Assembly (NCBI GenBank): GCA_004347695.1
Contig: SLTK01000007.1
Location: 970,823 to 1,034,822, forward strand
Length of the DNA: 64,000 nt
Direction: 5' to 3'
Source of the DNA: Chloroflexota bacterium
GTDB lineage: Bacteria > Chloroflexota > Anaerolineae > Anaerolineales > Anaerolineaceae
Shown: positions 16,832-25,248 of the stretch, one piece after another
Position numbering within the stretch: the stretch's first letter is position 1
How the letters are laid out: every line of letters begins with the position of its first letter
The notes under the pieces: generated by a model
The model's input: the letters and a program-made list of their open reading frames with translations, nothing else
Told to the model about the DNA's origin: nothing
Database searches by the model: none
Position numbers and translations under genes: made by a program

Positions 16832-18826
16832 ATGAGCTTGAATGAAATTGCGAGTTTGCATCCTTTCTTCCAACTGGCGCCGTTGGTAGTATTTCTGCCG
16901 GTCCTTGGCCTGCTGATCAACCTGCTGGTGGGCCGGCGCCTGGGTGAAAAAGGTATTGGCGCGGTCGCCAGCCTGGCAACCGGTGGCGCCTTTGTCGTCG
17001 CTGTGCTGCTGGCAGTTGGACTGGCGCAGGTGAGCGAAGGCGGCACCCTCACCCTGGCGAACTGGATTACCCTGGGCGATCTGGGCGTAAGCTGGTCCTT
17101 TCGCATCGACACCCTTTCGGTGTTGATGATGCTGGTGGTTTCCGGGGTCGGCACGCTCATCCACATTTATTCGATCGGCTACATGCACAGCGATGTGCGC
17201 CACAACGAAGATCCGGGCCGCTTCCGCCGTTTCTTCGTTTACCTCAACCTGTTCATCGCGTTCATGATGGTGCTGGTCAGCTCTGACAACTTCCTGATGC
17301 TCTTCGTCGGTTGGGAAGGGGTGGGGCTGTGCTCTTACCTGCTGATTGGTTTCTGGTTCGAAAAAGGCGCTGACGGCATTGGCAACGCGCGCGCGGCCAA
17401 AAAAGCGTTTGTGGTCAACCGCATCGGTGATTTCGGCCTGCTCATCGCTCTCTTTTTACTTTTCTACAATTTCGGCACGCTCAATTTTGCTGAAATCTTC
17501 GAAAAAGCCCCGGCGGTCGCCGCGGCTGCCCCGGGCGCAATTATGGCCATCACCCTGTTTATGCTGCTGGGCGTGACGGGTAAATCGGCCCAACTGCCGC
17601 TCTTTGTCTGGTTGCCCGACGCTATGGCAGGCCCGACGCCGGTCTCAGCACTGATCCATGCCGCGACCATGGTCACGGCTGGCGTGTACCTGGTAGCTCG
17701 CTCGCAGGCGTTGTACTTCGAAGTGCCCGCGGCCCAGAATGTTGTCATGTGGGTGGGGGCGCTGACCGCTTTGTTCGCCGCCACGATTGCCGTTGGACAG
17801 AACGACATCAAGAAAGTTCTGGCGTATTCCACCATCAGCCAGCTTGGTTTTATGGTCACTGCGGTTGGCATGGGCGCCACCGTGGCAGGCATGTTTCACC
17901 TGACCACCCACGCCTTCTTCAAAGCGCTGCTCTTCCTGGGCGCTGGTTCGGTGATTTTGGGTGTGGAACACGGGCACGCCCATGCGCACACGAAAGAAAT
18001 GGAGCACGGGCACGACAGTTTCGATCCGCAGGATATGCGCCAGATGGGCGGGCTGCGCAAGCGCATGCCGCTGACCTTTATCGTTTACTTGATCGGCGCT
18101 CTGGCGTTGGCCGGGATTGCGCCCCTGGCGGGCTTCTTCTCGAAAGACGAAATTCTGGCGGCAGCCAATGAAAAGTCGGTAGGAGTGTATGTTGTTCTGA
18201 CGGCAGCCGCATTCCTGACAGCCTTTTATATGGGGCGCCAGTTGTTGATGGTCTTTTTTGGCAAGCCGCGCAGCGGCGCCAGCGAAAAGGCAGCCGAAAG
18301 TCCGCTGCTGGTCACCCTGCCGCTGGTCATTCTTGCACTTCTCTCCTTTTTTGGCGGCGCGCTCAACCTGCCTGGCTCGCATCTGCTTGAGACCTGGCTG
18401 GAACATAGTCTGGCTGAGGCTGCCCCGGGTGAATTTGTGCTGACCGTGGCGCTCATTTCACTTGGCATTGCTCTGCTCGGCCTGTTATTGGCCTGGCTGG
18501 TTTATGGCCGCAAGCCGCTCTTCGAAAAAGGCCAGCCCGATCCCTTGAGCCGCCCTCTGAACGGCCTCTTTAAGGCATTGGAGAACAAGTGGTGGGTCGA
18601 TGAGCTGTATCACGCGGTCATCGTGCGGCCTTACCAATCCATTTCACAGTTTTCGGCTGGTGCGGTGGATCAGGGTGTTATTGATGGGCTTGTGAACGGC
18701 ATGGGGTCGCTGGTTCGCAGCGGCGCAAAAGCCTGGCGGCGTTTCCAGAACGGGTATATCCGTTCGTATGCGCTGACGATTGTGTTTGGGGTGGTGCTGG
18801 TCATCACCTATCTGGTTTTGCGGTGA
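16832..18826 (+). CDS. nuoL: NADH-quinone oxidoreductase subunit L
   Basis: 664-residue Mrp-type antiporter-like subunit with about 16 helices and the long lateral helix at the C-terminus. HNEDPGRFRRFFVYLNLF, the GWEGVGLCSYLLIGFW helix with the essential Glu, KKAFVVNRIGDFG, the TGKSAQLPLFVWLPDAMAGPTPVSALIHAATMVTAGVYL region with its Lys, and KKVLAYSTISQLGFM are all present. A His-rich insert (HGHAHAHTKEMEHGHD) lies near residue 380, as in several other NuoL proteins. It starts 6 bp after nuoK. Confidence 0.97.
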   Translation: MSLNEIASLHPFFQLAPLVVFLPVLGLLINLLVGRRLGEKGIGAVASLATGGAFVVAVLLAVGLAQVSEGGTLTLANWITLGDLGVSWSFRIDTLSVLMMLVVSGVGTLIHIYSIGYMHSDVRHNEDPGRFRRFFVYLNLFIAFMMVLVSSDNFLMLFVGWEGVGLCSYLLIGFWFEKGADGIGNARAAKKAFVVNRIGDFGLLIALFLLFYNFGTLNFAEIFEKAPAVAAAAPGAIMAITLFMLLGVTGKSAQLPLFVWLPDAMAGPTPVSALIHAATMVTAGVYLVARSQALYFEVPAAQNVVMWVGALTALFAATIAVGQNDIKKVLAYSTISQLGFMVTAVGMGATVAGMFHLTTHAFFKALLFLGAGSVILGVEHGHAHAHTKEMEHGHDSFDPQDMRQMGGLRKRMPLTFIVYLIGALALAGIAPLAGFFSKDEILAAANEKSVGVYVVLTAAAFLTAFYMGRQLLMVFFGKPRSGASEKAAESPLLVTLPLVILALLSFFGGALNLPGSHLLETWLEHSLAEAAPGEFVLTVALISLGIALLGLLLAWLVYGRKPLFEKGQPDPLSRPLNGLFKALENKWWVDELYHAVIVRPYQSISQFSAGAVDQGVIDGLVNGMGSLVRSGAKAWRRFQNGYIRSYALTIVFGVVLVITYLVLR

Positions 18827-18893
18827 GCAAGACCGTCATCCTGGCCTGGACTTCCTGGCGGGGACTGGAATTTTCGAAGCCTGAGGACTGGTT

Positions 18894-20402
18894 ATGAACT
18901 TTGGGATCCACCCCCTTCTCCTGGTGACCTTCTCCCCCCTGGTGGGCGTGCTGGTCATTCTCTTCCTCAAATCGCAGCAGAAGAAAGCCATCCGCTGGAC
19001 TGCATTGGCGACCGCGCTGGTGACCTTTGCGATATCGCTGTGGGTGCTGGCGCAATTCCAGCCGGGCACAGCGGACATGCAGCTTGAGTTGCGTGTGCCC
19101 TGGCTGCGCCTGGATGGACTTGCCATCGATTTCTATATGGGCGTGGACGGGCTGAGCATCTTGATGGTGCTGCTGACCGCCTTGCTCACTCCGATTGCCA
19201 TTCTATCCACCTGGTCGGCAGTTGAAGACCGCGTCAAAGGCTTTATGATCTTTTTCCTGCTGTTGGAAGTCGGCATGACCGGCGTCTTTCTGGCGCTCGA
19301 TTTGGTGCTCTTTTATGTCTTCTGGGAATTCACCCTTATTCCCATGTATTTCCTGATTGGCATCTGGGGAGGCGAACGGCGGATTTATGCTGCGGTCAAA
19401 TTCTTCCTGTTCACCATGGCCGGTTCGCTGCTGATGCTGCTGGCAATTCTGGTAATCGGTTTCCAGACCGGTACCTTCGCCTGGTCCGATTTGCTCGCGA
19501 AGCGCGAATTGTTCGCGGCTGCCCAAACCTGGTTCTTCCTGGCTTTTGGTTTGGCGTTTGCCATCAAAGTGCCCATGTTCCCGTTGCATACCTGGCTGCC
19601 GGATGCCCACGTCGAAGCGCCTACGGCTGGCTCGGTCATTCTGGCGGGCGTACTGCTGAAAATGGGGGCTTACGGCTTCCTGCGCTTTAACCTGCCGCTG
19701 TTTCCCGAGGCCACGGTGAAATTCGCGCCGTATCTGGCAATTCTGGCCATCATCGGCATCATATATGGCGCGGCAGTGTCTTACGCCCAGAAAGACATGA
19801 AGAAACTGGTGGCTTATTCATCGGTCAGCCACCTGGGCTTTGTGGTGCTGGGTACCTTTGCGCTGACCACCCAGAGCGTATCCGGCAGTGTGCTGCAGAT
19901 GGTCAACCACGGCTTGAGCACCGGCGCATTATTCTTGATCGTCGGAATGTTGTATGAACGGCGCCACACCCGCGAAATGAGCGCCTTTGGCGGCGTCTGG
20001 AAGGTGGTTCCGGTCATGGGGGCGCTGATGTTGGTGGTCACGCTTTCATCGATGGGCTTGCCTGGTTTGAATGGCTTTGTAGGCGAATTTACCATCCTGT
20101 TAGGCTCATTCGGCTCCAGGGTACTTGGCAGTCCCTGGTTTGCCGGTGTCGCAACTCTGGGTGTGATTCTGGCGGCAGTTTACCTGTTGGTGATGTTCGA
20201 AAAAGTGTTCCTCGGCCCGGTAAAAGTGGAAGCCAACCTGGCGCTCAAGGACCTCAGCGTGCGTGAGATCTTCACCCTGGTTCCGTTACTGATCCTGATC
20301 TTTTGGATTGGGCTTTATCCCCAGCCTTTCTTCAATCTTATCAACCCGAGCGTAGAAAACCTGGTTTCCATGGTTTCTTCGACGCTGCTGGCGGTTCATT
20401 AG
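18894..20402 (+). CDS. nuoM: NADH-quinone oxidoreductase subunit M
   Basis: 502-residue antiporter-like proton-pumping subunit. Diagnostic stretches: FYMGVDGLSILMVLLTAL, FYVFWEFTLIPMYFLIGIWGG (functional Glu), AIKVPMFPLHTWLPDAHVEAP (Lys), KKLVAYSSVSHLGFVVLG and GLPGLNGFVGEF. It starts 67 bp after nuoL, the only gap of note in the nuoH-N half. The gap has no clear terminator. Confidence 0.97.
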   Translation: MNFGIHPLLLVTFSPLVGVLVILFLKSQQKKAIRWTALATALVTFAISLWVLAQFQPGTADMQLELRVPWLRLDGLAIDFYMGVDGLSILMVLLTALLTPIAILSTWSAVEDRVKGFMIFFLLLEVGMTGVFLALDLVLFYVFWEFTLIPMYFLIGIWGGERRIYAAVKFFLFTMAGSLLMLLAILVIGFQTGTFAWSDLLAKRELFAAAQTWFFLAFGLAFAIKVPMFPLHTWLPDAHVEAPTAGSVILAGVLLKMGAYGFLRFNLPLFPEATVKFAPYLAILAIIGIIYGAAVSYAQKDMKKLVAYSSVSHLGFVVLGTFALTTQSVSGSVLQMVNHGLSTGALFLIVGMLYERRHTREMSAFGGVWKVVPVMGALMLVVTLSSMGLPGLNGFVGEFTILLGSFGSRVLGSPWFAGVATLGVILAAVYLLVMFEKVFLGPVKVEANLALKDLSVREIFTLVPLLILIFWIGLYPQPFFNLINPSVENLVSMVSSTLLAVH

Positions 20403-20412
20403 GAGGATGACC

Positions 20413-21858
20413 ATGACTCAGGCGGATTTTTTCTCCATCCTCCCCATTATCACCATATTACTGTGGGCGCTGGCGCTGTTGGTAGCTGACCTGTGGATCC
20501 CGAAGGAACGCAAGAGCATGACCGCGTTGCTGGCGGCCGTTGGGCTGGCTGTGGGAGTCGGACTTTCATTATCTCAAGTTGGGCAAACCGCGCTGACCTT
20601 CAAGGGTATGCTCATGCTCGATAATTTCGCCGTATTCCTGAATATCATTTTTTTGGTGAGCGGAATTTTGGCGATAGCCCTGAGCTACGACTACCTCAAA
20701 CGGATGGGGATCGAACGCGGCGAGTACTATGTGTTGCTGATATTTTCCATCGCGGGCATGATGCTGCTTTCACAGGCTTATAACCTGATCGTCGTCTTCC
20801 TGGCGATTGAGTTTCTATCGATCCCGCTCTACATTTTGGCCGGGTTTGCCCGGCCGCGGCTTGAATCGGAAGAAGCGGCGCTTAAATACTTCCTGCTCGG
20901 TACTTTTTCTTCCGGCTTTTTGCTCTACGGCATTGCCCTGATCTTTGGCGCAACGAAAAGTACTGGTCTGGAAGGAATCATGGCGGCGTTGAGCGCTAAC
21001 GAGGCCAATCTGGTCTTATTCATAGCCGGAGCAGCGTTGATGCTGGTTGGTTTTGGCTTCAAGGTGGCGGCGGTTCCCTTCCATGAATGGGCGCCGGACG
21101 TGTACCAGGGGTCGCCGACTCCGGCATCGGCTTTCATGGCCGTTGCAGTCAAAGCTGCCGGTTTCGCCGTGTTGTTACGCATCTTCCTGACCGCCTTCCC
21201 GACGCTGGCGCAGCAGTTAATGCCAGTGGCGTGGGGCGTCGCCGCGCTGACCATGCTGGTGGGGAATGTTCTGGCGATCAACCAGACCAATCTGAAGCGT
21301 TTGCTGGCCTATTCCAGCATCGCACATGCCGGTTACCTGTTGATGGCATTCGTTTCAGCCAGCAACCCGGCTCATACCGGACAGGCTGTGTCCGCAATGC
21401 TCTACTACCTGGTGGCTTATGGCCTGACGACCTTCGGCGCGTGGGCGGTGGTGGTTTCGCTCGAACAGGCTGAAGGCAAAGGGCTGGAGCTGGAGGATTA
21501 CGCGGGGGTCGGGCAAAAATACCCCTGGCTGGGCGTGGCCATGCTGGTGTTTATGCTCTCGCTCTCAGGCATCCCGCTGACGATTGGGTTCTGGGGTAAG
21601 TTCTTCCTGTTCCGCACTGCCGTGGAGGCTGGTTTCACCAGTCTGGCGCTGGTCGGCTTGTTCACTTCGCTGGTATCCGTTTTCTACTACCTGCGGGTGG
21701 TGGTGTACATGTTCATGCGTCCGGGCGAGCCGCGTGTGCGCCGGGACGGCTGGCTGAGCCTGGTGGCAGTCGGCGCTGCTGTGGCAGTGGTGCTGCTCAG
21801 CGTGTTGCCATCCCGCTTGCTCGACATGGCTGCTCAGGCGGTGTTACGTCTGCAATAA
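20413..21858 (+). CDS. nuoN: NADH-quinone oxidoreductase subunit N
   Basis: 481-residue antiporter-like subunit, the last gene of the operon. Core motifs: NLIVVFLAIEFLSIPLYILAGF with the membrane Glu, FGFKVAAVPFHEWAPDVYQGSPTP with Lys, and NLKRLLAYSSIAHAGYLLM. The ATG at 20413 sits 6 nt after AGGAGG; the ATG at 20407 touches it and is less likely. The final 33 bp (21829-21861, coding AAQAVLRLQ and stop) recur at 23368-23400 with one silent change, so the gene end borders an inserted segment. Confidence 0.95.
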   Translation: MTQADFFSILPIITILLWALALLVADLWIPKERKSMTALLAAVGLAVGVGLSLSQVGQTALTFKGMLMLDNFAVFLNIIFLVSGILAIALSYDYLKRMGIERGEYYVLLIFSIAGMMLLSQAYNLIVVFLAIEFLSIPLYILAGFARPRLESEEAALKYFLLGTFSSGFLLYGIALIFGATKSTGLEGIMAALSANEANLVLFIAGAALMLVGFGFKVAAVPFHEWAPDVYQGSPTPASAFMAVAVKAAGFAVLLRIFLTAFPTLAQQLMPVAWGVAALTMLVGNVLAINQTNLKRLLAYSSIAHAGYLLMAFVSASNPAHTGQAVSAMLYYLVAYGLTTFGAWAVVVSLEQAEGKGLELEDYAGVGQKYPWLGVAMLVFMLSLSGIPLTIGFWGKFFLFRTAVEAGFTSLALVGLFTSLVSVFYYLRVVVYMFMRPGEPRVRRDGWLSLVAVGAAVAVVLLSVLPSRLLDMAAQAVLRLQ

Positions 21859-21861
21859 GGT
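21829..21861 (+). repeat. Left copy of the 33-bp nuoN-tail direct repeat
   Basis: Ends nuoN and is repeated in the same orientation at 23368-23400, 32 of 33 bases identical. The single difference is a synonymous third base (CGT versus CGC), so the distant copy still encodes the same residues. See the right copy and the finding on the insertion. Confidence 0.85.
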
Positions 21862-22056
21862 TTGTCCTGCCGAAAAGCCCACAGGCTAAGTCACTGCTCT
21901 AGCTGTCCGCGAATCAGATGTAAGCCCGTAATTCCCATCAAAATTAAACGGGTTTTTGTAGAATTTTCTCTGCAAAGTCTCGTTTGCTTATTGATACTTA
22001 CCCAATTAGCCGTTTGCTCCCCAGAGCCGAATTACCCGGTTTTCTGGTGGACGACA

Positions 22057-22971
22057 TTATAAGACGGTCAAAACAATTTTTCCGGGCGCCGTTGTTTGAA
22101 GTCGGTACGCCATGGCAGCGTTGGCTTCCTCCAGCGGGAAGGTGCGGTTCACAAAAACCTGGATTTTTCCGGCGTCGATCCGCTCTGCCATTTTCATCAA
22201 AACCTCGGCGTTTGGCCAGGCCGCGAGCCCCATGCTGCGAATACCGCGCCGTTGCGGTTCATCCTGAGGTGTTTCCCCCAGGAGTGAAGTAACATACCGC
22301 CCGCCGGGTTTGAGTACATTGTAGGAACGGTTCATCAGCTCGCCGCCGACCAAATCGAGGACGGCATCTACATCCTTGACGATGTCCTCAAACCACTCAT
22401 TTGTCGAGATGAACTGGTCGATCCCTAATTTATGGCCATGCTCGGCTTTTTCTGGTATATCCGTCCCATAAACAAATACGCCTTCAGCCTTGGCGAGTTG
22501 CGTAGCTATGCCGCCGACATTGCCCGCTGCGCCATGGATCAACAGGCGTTCGCCGCGCTTCACTTCCAGCAGCTCAAACAATGATTTCCAGGCAGCCATA
22601 GCTGGCAGCGGAGCGGCTGCTGAAGTGACAAAATCCAGCGAATGAGGTTTGTGTGTTGCTTCATGTGCTTTGACGGTTATATACTCTGCGAACGCCCCGG
22701 ACCCGAGAGGACTGAGGCCATAAACGGCATCGCCTGGCCTTAGATGGATGATTTGAGAACCTGCCGACACCACATCACCGGCAAAATCTGTTCCCATGGT
22801 CAAAGGAACACTTGCCATGCCTTGTAGATATCCTGCCTGTAATGCAGCATCGAAAGGGTTAATGGAAGCAGCGTGGACACGGATCAACACCTCATCGTCC
22901 TTAGGCTGTGGTTGCGGGACATCCTCTAACACAACCGCTTTTCCCCAATCATTAAGTCGCACCGCTTTCAT
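22057..22971 (-). CDS. Zinc-independent MDR-family NAD(P)-dependent oxidoreductase (quinone-reductase-like)
   Basis: 304-residue medium-chain dehydrogenase/reductase. GroES-like N-terminal half with VLIRVHAASINPFDAALQAGY, TMGTDFAGDVVSAG and GDAVYGLSP; Rossmann half with LLIHGAAGNVGGIATQLAKAEGVFVYG (AxGxVG-type nucleotide loop). The catalytic-zinc Cys and structural-zinc cysteines are absent, as in quinone oxidoreductase members. Likely reduces quinones or activated alkenes with NADPH in the cytoplasm. It is the only gene in a segment flanked by copies of the nuoN tail. It lies convergent to nuoN. Confidence 0.88.
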   Translation of the reverse strand: MKAVRLNDWGKAVVLEDVPQPQPKDDEVLIRVHAASINPFDAALQAGYLQGMASVPLTMGTDFAGDVVSAGSQIIHLRPGDAVYGLSPLGSGAFAEYITVKAHEATHKPHSLDFVTSAAAPLPAMAAWKSLFELLEVKRGERLLIHGAAGNVGGIATQLAKAEGVFVYGTDIPEKAEHGHKLGIDQFISTNEWFEDIVKDVDAVLDLVGGELMNRSYNVLKPGGRYVTSLLGETPQDEPQRRGIRSMGLAAWPNAEVLMKMAERIDAGKIQVFVNRTFPLEEANAAMAYRLQTTAPGKIVLTVL

Positions 22972-23367
22972 ATTCGTATTCTCCTTCCAGGGTTACAAAT
23001 GATAGAGTGTGAAGGCAAAGACCGGTACGAAGGATGTCCAAACCGAAAAAACTTCTTTCCGTCGACCCCATAAAGGAAAACGGGTTCGAATAGCTCTCAG
23101 AGGTCTGTAACTTCCCGTCTGTTGTGCTAACCAGGCCCGACCCATAGATTCAGTGCATCTCAATAATATTATCACTATTATTATCAAAATAGTAAAGAAT
23201 ACAAGAAACTTAGTGGGGCAATTTTCGTTTAGGCAGCTGAAAAGACGAGGAAGAATCGAGATTGCATAGACGCTGCGCGATAAACAGGTCATCCTAAAGA
23301 TTTAGTAATTGGCGCATAGGGCGTCATTTTGCGCCGCGACCGCCGGTCTTTTTGCGCGCTGCACACA
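22972..23367. other. Intergenic region, AT-rich, no gene seen
   Basis: Nearly 400 bp between the oxidoreductase start and the nuoN-tail repeat. It includes a very AT-rich stretch near 23160-23200. An open frame of 99 codons on the minus strand (22993-23292) has no recognisable features or ribosome site. The part near the oxidoreductase may hold its promoter, but I see no convincing boxes. Confidence 0.5.
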
Positions 23368-23400
23368 GCTGCTCAGGCGGTGTTACGCCTGCAATAAGGT
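23368..23400 (+). repeat. Right copy of the 33-bp nuoN-tail direct repeat
   Basis: Encodes AAQAVLRLQ and a stop in the same way as the nuoN end at 21829-21861, with one synonymous difference. A few bases upstream are also related at the protein level (LHT versus LDM). The repeat ends on the first base of the TATAAT that serves tRNA-Arg. Confidence 0.85.
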
Positions 23401-23405
23401 ATAAT
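23400..23405 (+). promoter_or_regulatory. -10 box of tRNA-Arg
   Basis: Perfect TATAAT ending 9 bp before the tRNA 5' end. The -35 region would fall inside the nuoN-tail repeat and is not close to consensus. Confidence 0.55.
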
Positions 23406-23414
23406 TAAGTTATC

Positions 23415-23487
23415 GCCCCCGTAGCTCAATGGACAGAGTGACAGACTTCGAATCTGGAGGTTCAGGGTTCGAATCCCTGCGGGGGCG
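23415..23487 (+). tRNA. tRNA-Arg (anticodon UCG)
   Basis: Acceptor GCCCCCG/CGGGGGC (23415-23421 with 23480-23486), anticodon loop CTTCGAA giving TCG, and T-arm CAGGGTTCGAATCCCTG. Discriminator G at 23487; CCA is not encoded. The top pair of the anticodon stem (A-G) is mismatched. Its T-arm with flank (23455-23477) recurs at 31817-31839. Confidence 0.95.
23455..23477 (+). repeat. Candidate left attachment site inside tRNA-Arg
   Basis: TGGAG, one variable base, then TTCAGGGTTCGAATCCC; 22 of 23 bases match 31817-31839 in the same orientation. tRNA T-arms are classic integration sites, and the 8.3 kb between the copies is the carbohydrate locus. Confidence 0.55.
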
Positions 23488-23502
23488 CTTTTGGCAAAAT
23501 AC

Positions 23503-23543
23503 AACAGTCTTTAACATCGAATGTTAAAGACTGTTATTTTTTA
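23503..23543 (+). terminator. Intrinsic terminator after tRNA-Arg
   Basis: A perfect 15-bp stem (23503-23517 with 23521-23535) with a 3-nt loop CGA, followed by ATTTTTT. The stem is AT-rich but long. It lies 15 nt beyond the tRNA end. Confidence 0.75.
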
Positions 23544-23584
23544 ACATTGGACTGGTCAATATTTTCCAGAAACATGTTTGGTAA

Positions 23585-23630
23585 TTGACATTCAAACAAT
23601 AATTATGTAAAATAGCACCATATTCAAACA
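23585..23630 (+). promoter_or_regulatory. Promoter and candidate DeoR operators of the carbohydrate operon
   Basis: TTGACA (23585-23590) and TAAAAT (23608-23613) with a 17-bp spacer form a near-consensus promoter for the regulator gene starting at 23652. A 9-bp direct repeat ATTCAAACA occurs at 23590-23598 and 23622-23630, one copy in the spacer and one beyond the start site, 32 bp apart or about three helix turns. A palindrome AAACATGTTT lies just upstream (23570-23579). This arrangement fits autorepression by the adjacent DeoR protein; the binding itself is inferred. Confidence 0.65.
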
Positions 23631-23651
23631 TTTCGTCAATTTTATAATTCT

Positions 23652-24413
23652 ATGATCTCTGACCTGAGACACAAAAGAATCCTCGAAAAGATAGAAGCCG
23701 ACGATACTGTGGTCGTTTCGGAACTCGTTAAGGAATTTAATGTCTCCGAGATGACAATCAGACGCGATTTGATAATTCTGGAGAACCGCGGGTTGCTCCG
23801 CAGAGTTCATGGTGGTGCGGTTAGTCAGCGTGGTCGAAGCTACGAACCCCCCTACCTGGCGAGAACAAGTGAAAACTTGGAAGCCAAACAACGCATTGGC
23901 CGGGCGGCGGCAGAGGTAATCCAAAATGGTGACAGCATTACCCTGGATGTGGGTACCACGACCCTGGAGATTGCACGAAACCTTCATGCCAAACAAGGCC
24001 TAACCGTAATAACGCCCAGCTTGAGAATTGCCAATGAATTGATTGATCATCCCGGGATTCGCTTAATTTTGACCGGCGGGATTCTTCGTTCTGGCGAGTT
24101 CTCTATGGTCGGTCATCTGGCAGAACGAATCTTTGCCGACTTTTTCGTCGACAAACTGTTTCTAGGCGGTGGTGCGGTTGATATGAAGGTCGGAGTTTCT
24201 GAGTTTAATATTGAGGACACACTTGTAAAGCGTGCAATGTTGAAGAGCGCCAAAAAAGTTTATCTGGTGGCTGATTCAAGCAAGTTTCGCCAGGTGGCGT
24301 TCACATCCATTGTTCCTATGTCTGGCGTCCATACTGTCATCACAGACACTGAACTGGATTCACAGACTGCTTCACTAATACGCAAACAAAACATTGAATT
24401 AATATTGGCTTAA
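23652..24413 (+). CDS. DeoR-family transcriptional repressor
   Basis: 253-residue regulator. N-terminal winged helix (residues about 5-57: RHKRILEKIEADDTVVVSEL and VSEMTIRRDLIILENRGLLRRVHGGA) is the DeoR signature. The C-terminal sugar-phosphate sensor domain shows DSITLDVGTTTLEIA, ILTGGILR, LGGGAVD and VADSSKF, the ISOCOT-fold binding site. Family members respond to phosphorylated sugars made by the operon they control. It is the first gene of the locus behind a strong promoter with direct repeats. In E. coli the sgc cluster pairs a DeoR regulator (SgcR) with a BtpA/SgcQ protein as here. Confidence 0.92.
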   Translation: MISDLRHKRILEKIEADDTVVVSELVKEFNVSEMTIRRDLIILENRGLLRRVHGGAVSQRGRSYEPPYLARTSENLEAKQRIGRAAAEVIQNGDSITLDVGTTTLEIARNLHAKQGLTVITPSLRIANELIDHPGIRLILTGGILRSGEFSMVGHLAERIFADFFVDKLFLGGGAVDMKVGVSEFNIEDTLVKRAMLKSAKKVYLVADSSKFRQVAFTSIVPMSGVHTVITDTELDSQTASLIRKQNIELILA

Positions 24414-24429
24414 ATATCATGGAGGAAAA

Positions 24430-25248
24430 ATGTCATTTATATTGCATGAATTGTTTGGGGTAAATAAACCCGTGATCGCGATGGCGCATATCCCTGCCAT
24501 CCCCGGGACTCCTCGGTATGACCCAAAAAAGGGTGTTGAGGGTGGATTAGAAGTGGTACGTAAAGATGTATCACACTTGCTGGAACTCGGGGTGGACGCG
24601 ATCATGTTTTGCAATGAAGATGACCGCCCATATACTTTTCATGCAGATTTCGAAGCTGTTGCATTAATGTCACGCATCGTGACGGAACTGCGGCCCACCG
24701 ACCGTCCATTTGGTGTTGATTTTTTGTGGGATCCCAAAGCCCCATTGGCGATATGCAAAGCCACTGGCGGCTCTTTTATACGCGAAGTTGTCACTGGTGT
24801 TTATGAAAGTGACATGGGTATTTGGGCGCCGGATGCAGCGGAGCTTTACCGCTACCGCCACAACATAGATGCAGATCATGTGCGTGTATTTGCTAACATT
24901 ACACCCGAGTTTGCTTCACCACTGGGCACGCGCGATGTTGCACAACGCGCACGCAGTGCAGTAGTTTCCTCGTTGGTCGATGCAATCCTGATCGCAGGTA
25001 CCATGGCTGGCGCAGAGCCTGATTTCTCGGTTGTTCAGCAAGCGAAGGAAGCGGTAGGAGATCAGGTTCCTGTAATCCTTAACACTGGTGCTCGCCAGGA
25101 GAATATTCGTCAATACCTGAGTGTGGCAGACGGCGTGATTGTCGGCTCAAGCTTGAAGGTGGACGGCAAGACATGGAATCCGGTCGATCCAAACCGGGTG
25201 AAAGCCTTTATGGAAACTGTCCAACAAGTTCGCAAGGAAATTGCATGA
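24430..25248 (+). CDS. BtpA/SgcQ family TIM-barrel protein
   Basis: 272-residue protein of the BtpA/SgcQ family: KPVIAMAHIPAIPGTPRYD at the N-terminus, LELGVDAIMFCNEDDRPY, GVDFLWDPKAPLAICKATGGSFIREVVTGVYESD and the C-terminal GVIVGSSLKVDG. The fold is a TIM barrel with a phosphate-type site near GSSLK. Biochemical role is not settled; the name BtpA comes from a photosystem I factor in cyanobacteria, and SgcQ from a sugar operon. Here it lies between the regulator and an FGGY kinase and shares ATGA with the kinase start, so a sugar-metabolic role is more likely. GGAGG precedes the ATG. Confidence 0.88.
   Translation: MSFILHELFGVNKPVIAMAHIPAIPGTPRYDPKKGVEGGLEVVRKDVSHLLELGVDAIMFCNEDDRPYTFHADFEAVALMSRIVTELRPTDRPFGVDFLWDPKAPLAICKATGGSFIREVVTGVYESDMGIWAPDAAELYRYRHNIDADHVRVFANITPEFASPLGTRDVAQRARSAVVSSLVDAILIAGTMAGAEPDFSVVQQAKEAVGDQVPVILNTGARQENIRQYLSVADGVIVGSSLKVDGKTWNPVDPNRVKAFMETVQQVRKEIA

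Noticed and set aside
22993-23292. Minus-strand open frame of 99 codons
   Set aside because: AT-rich repetitive stretch gives a chance hydrophobic run; no ribosome site, no family features, and it overlaps the upstream region of the oxidoreductase.
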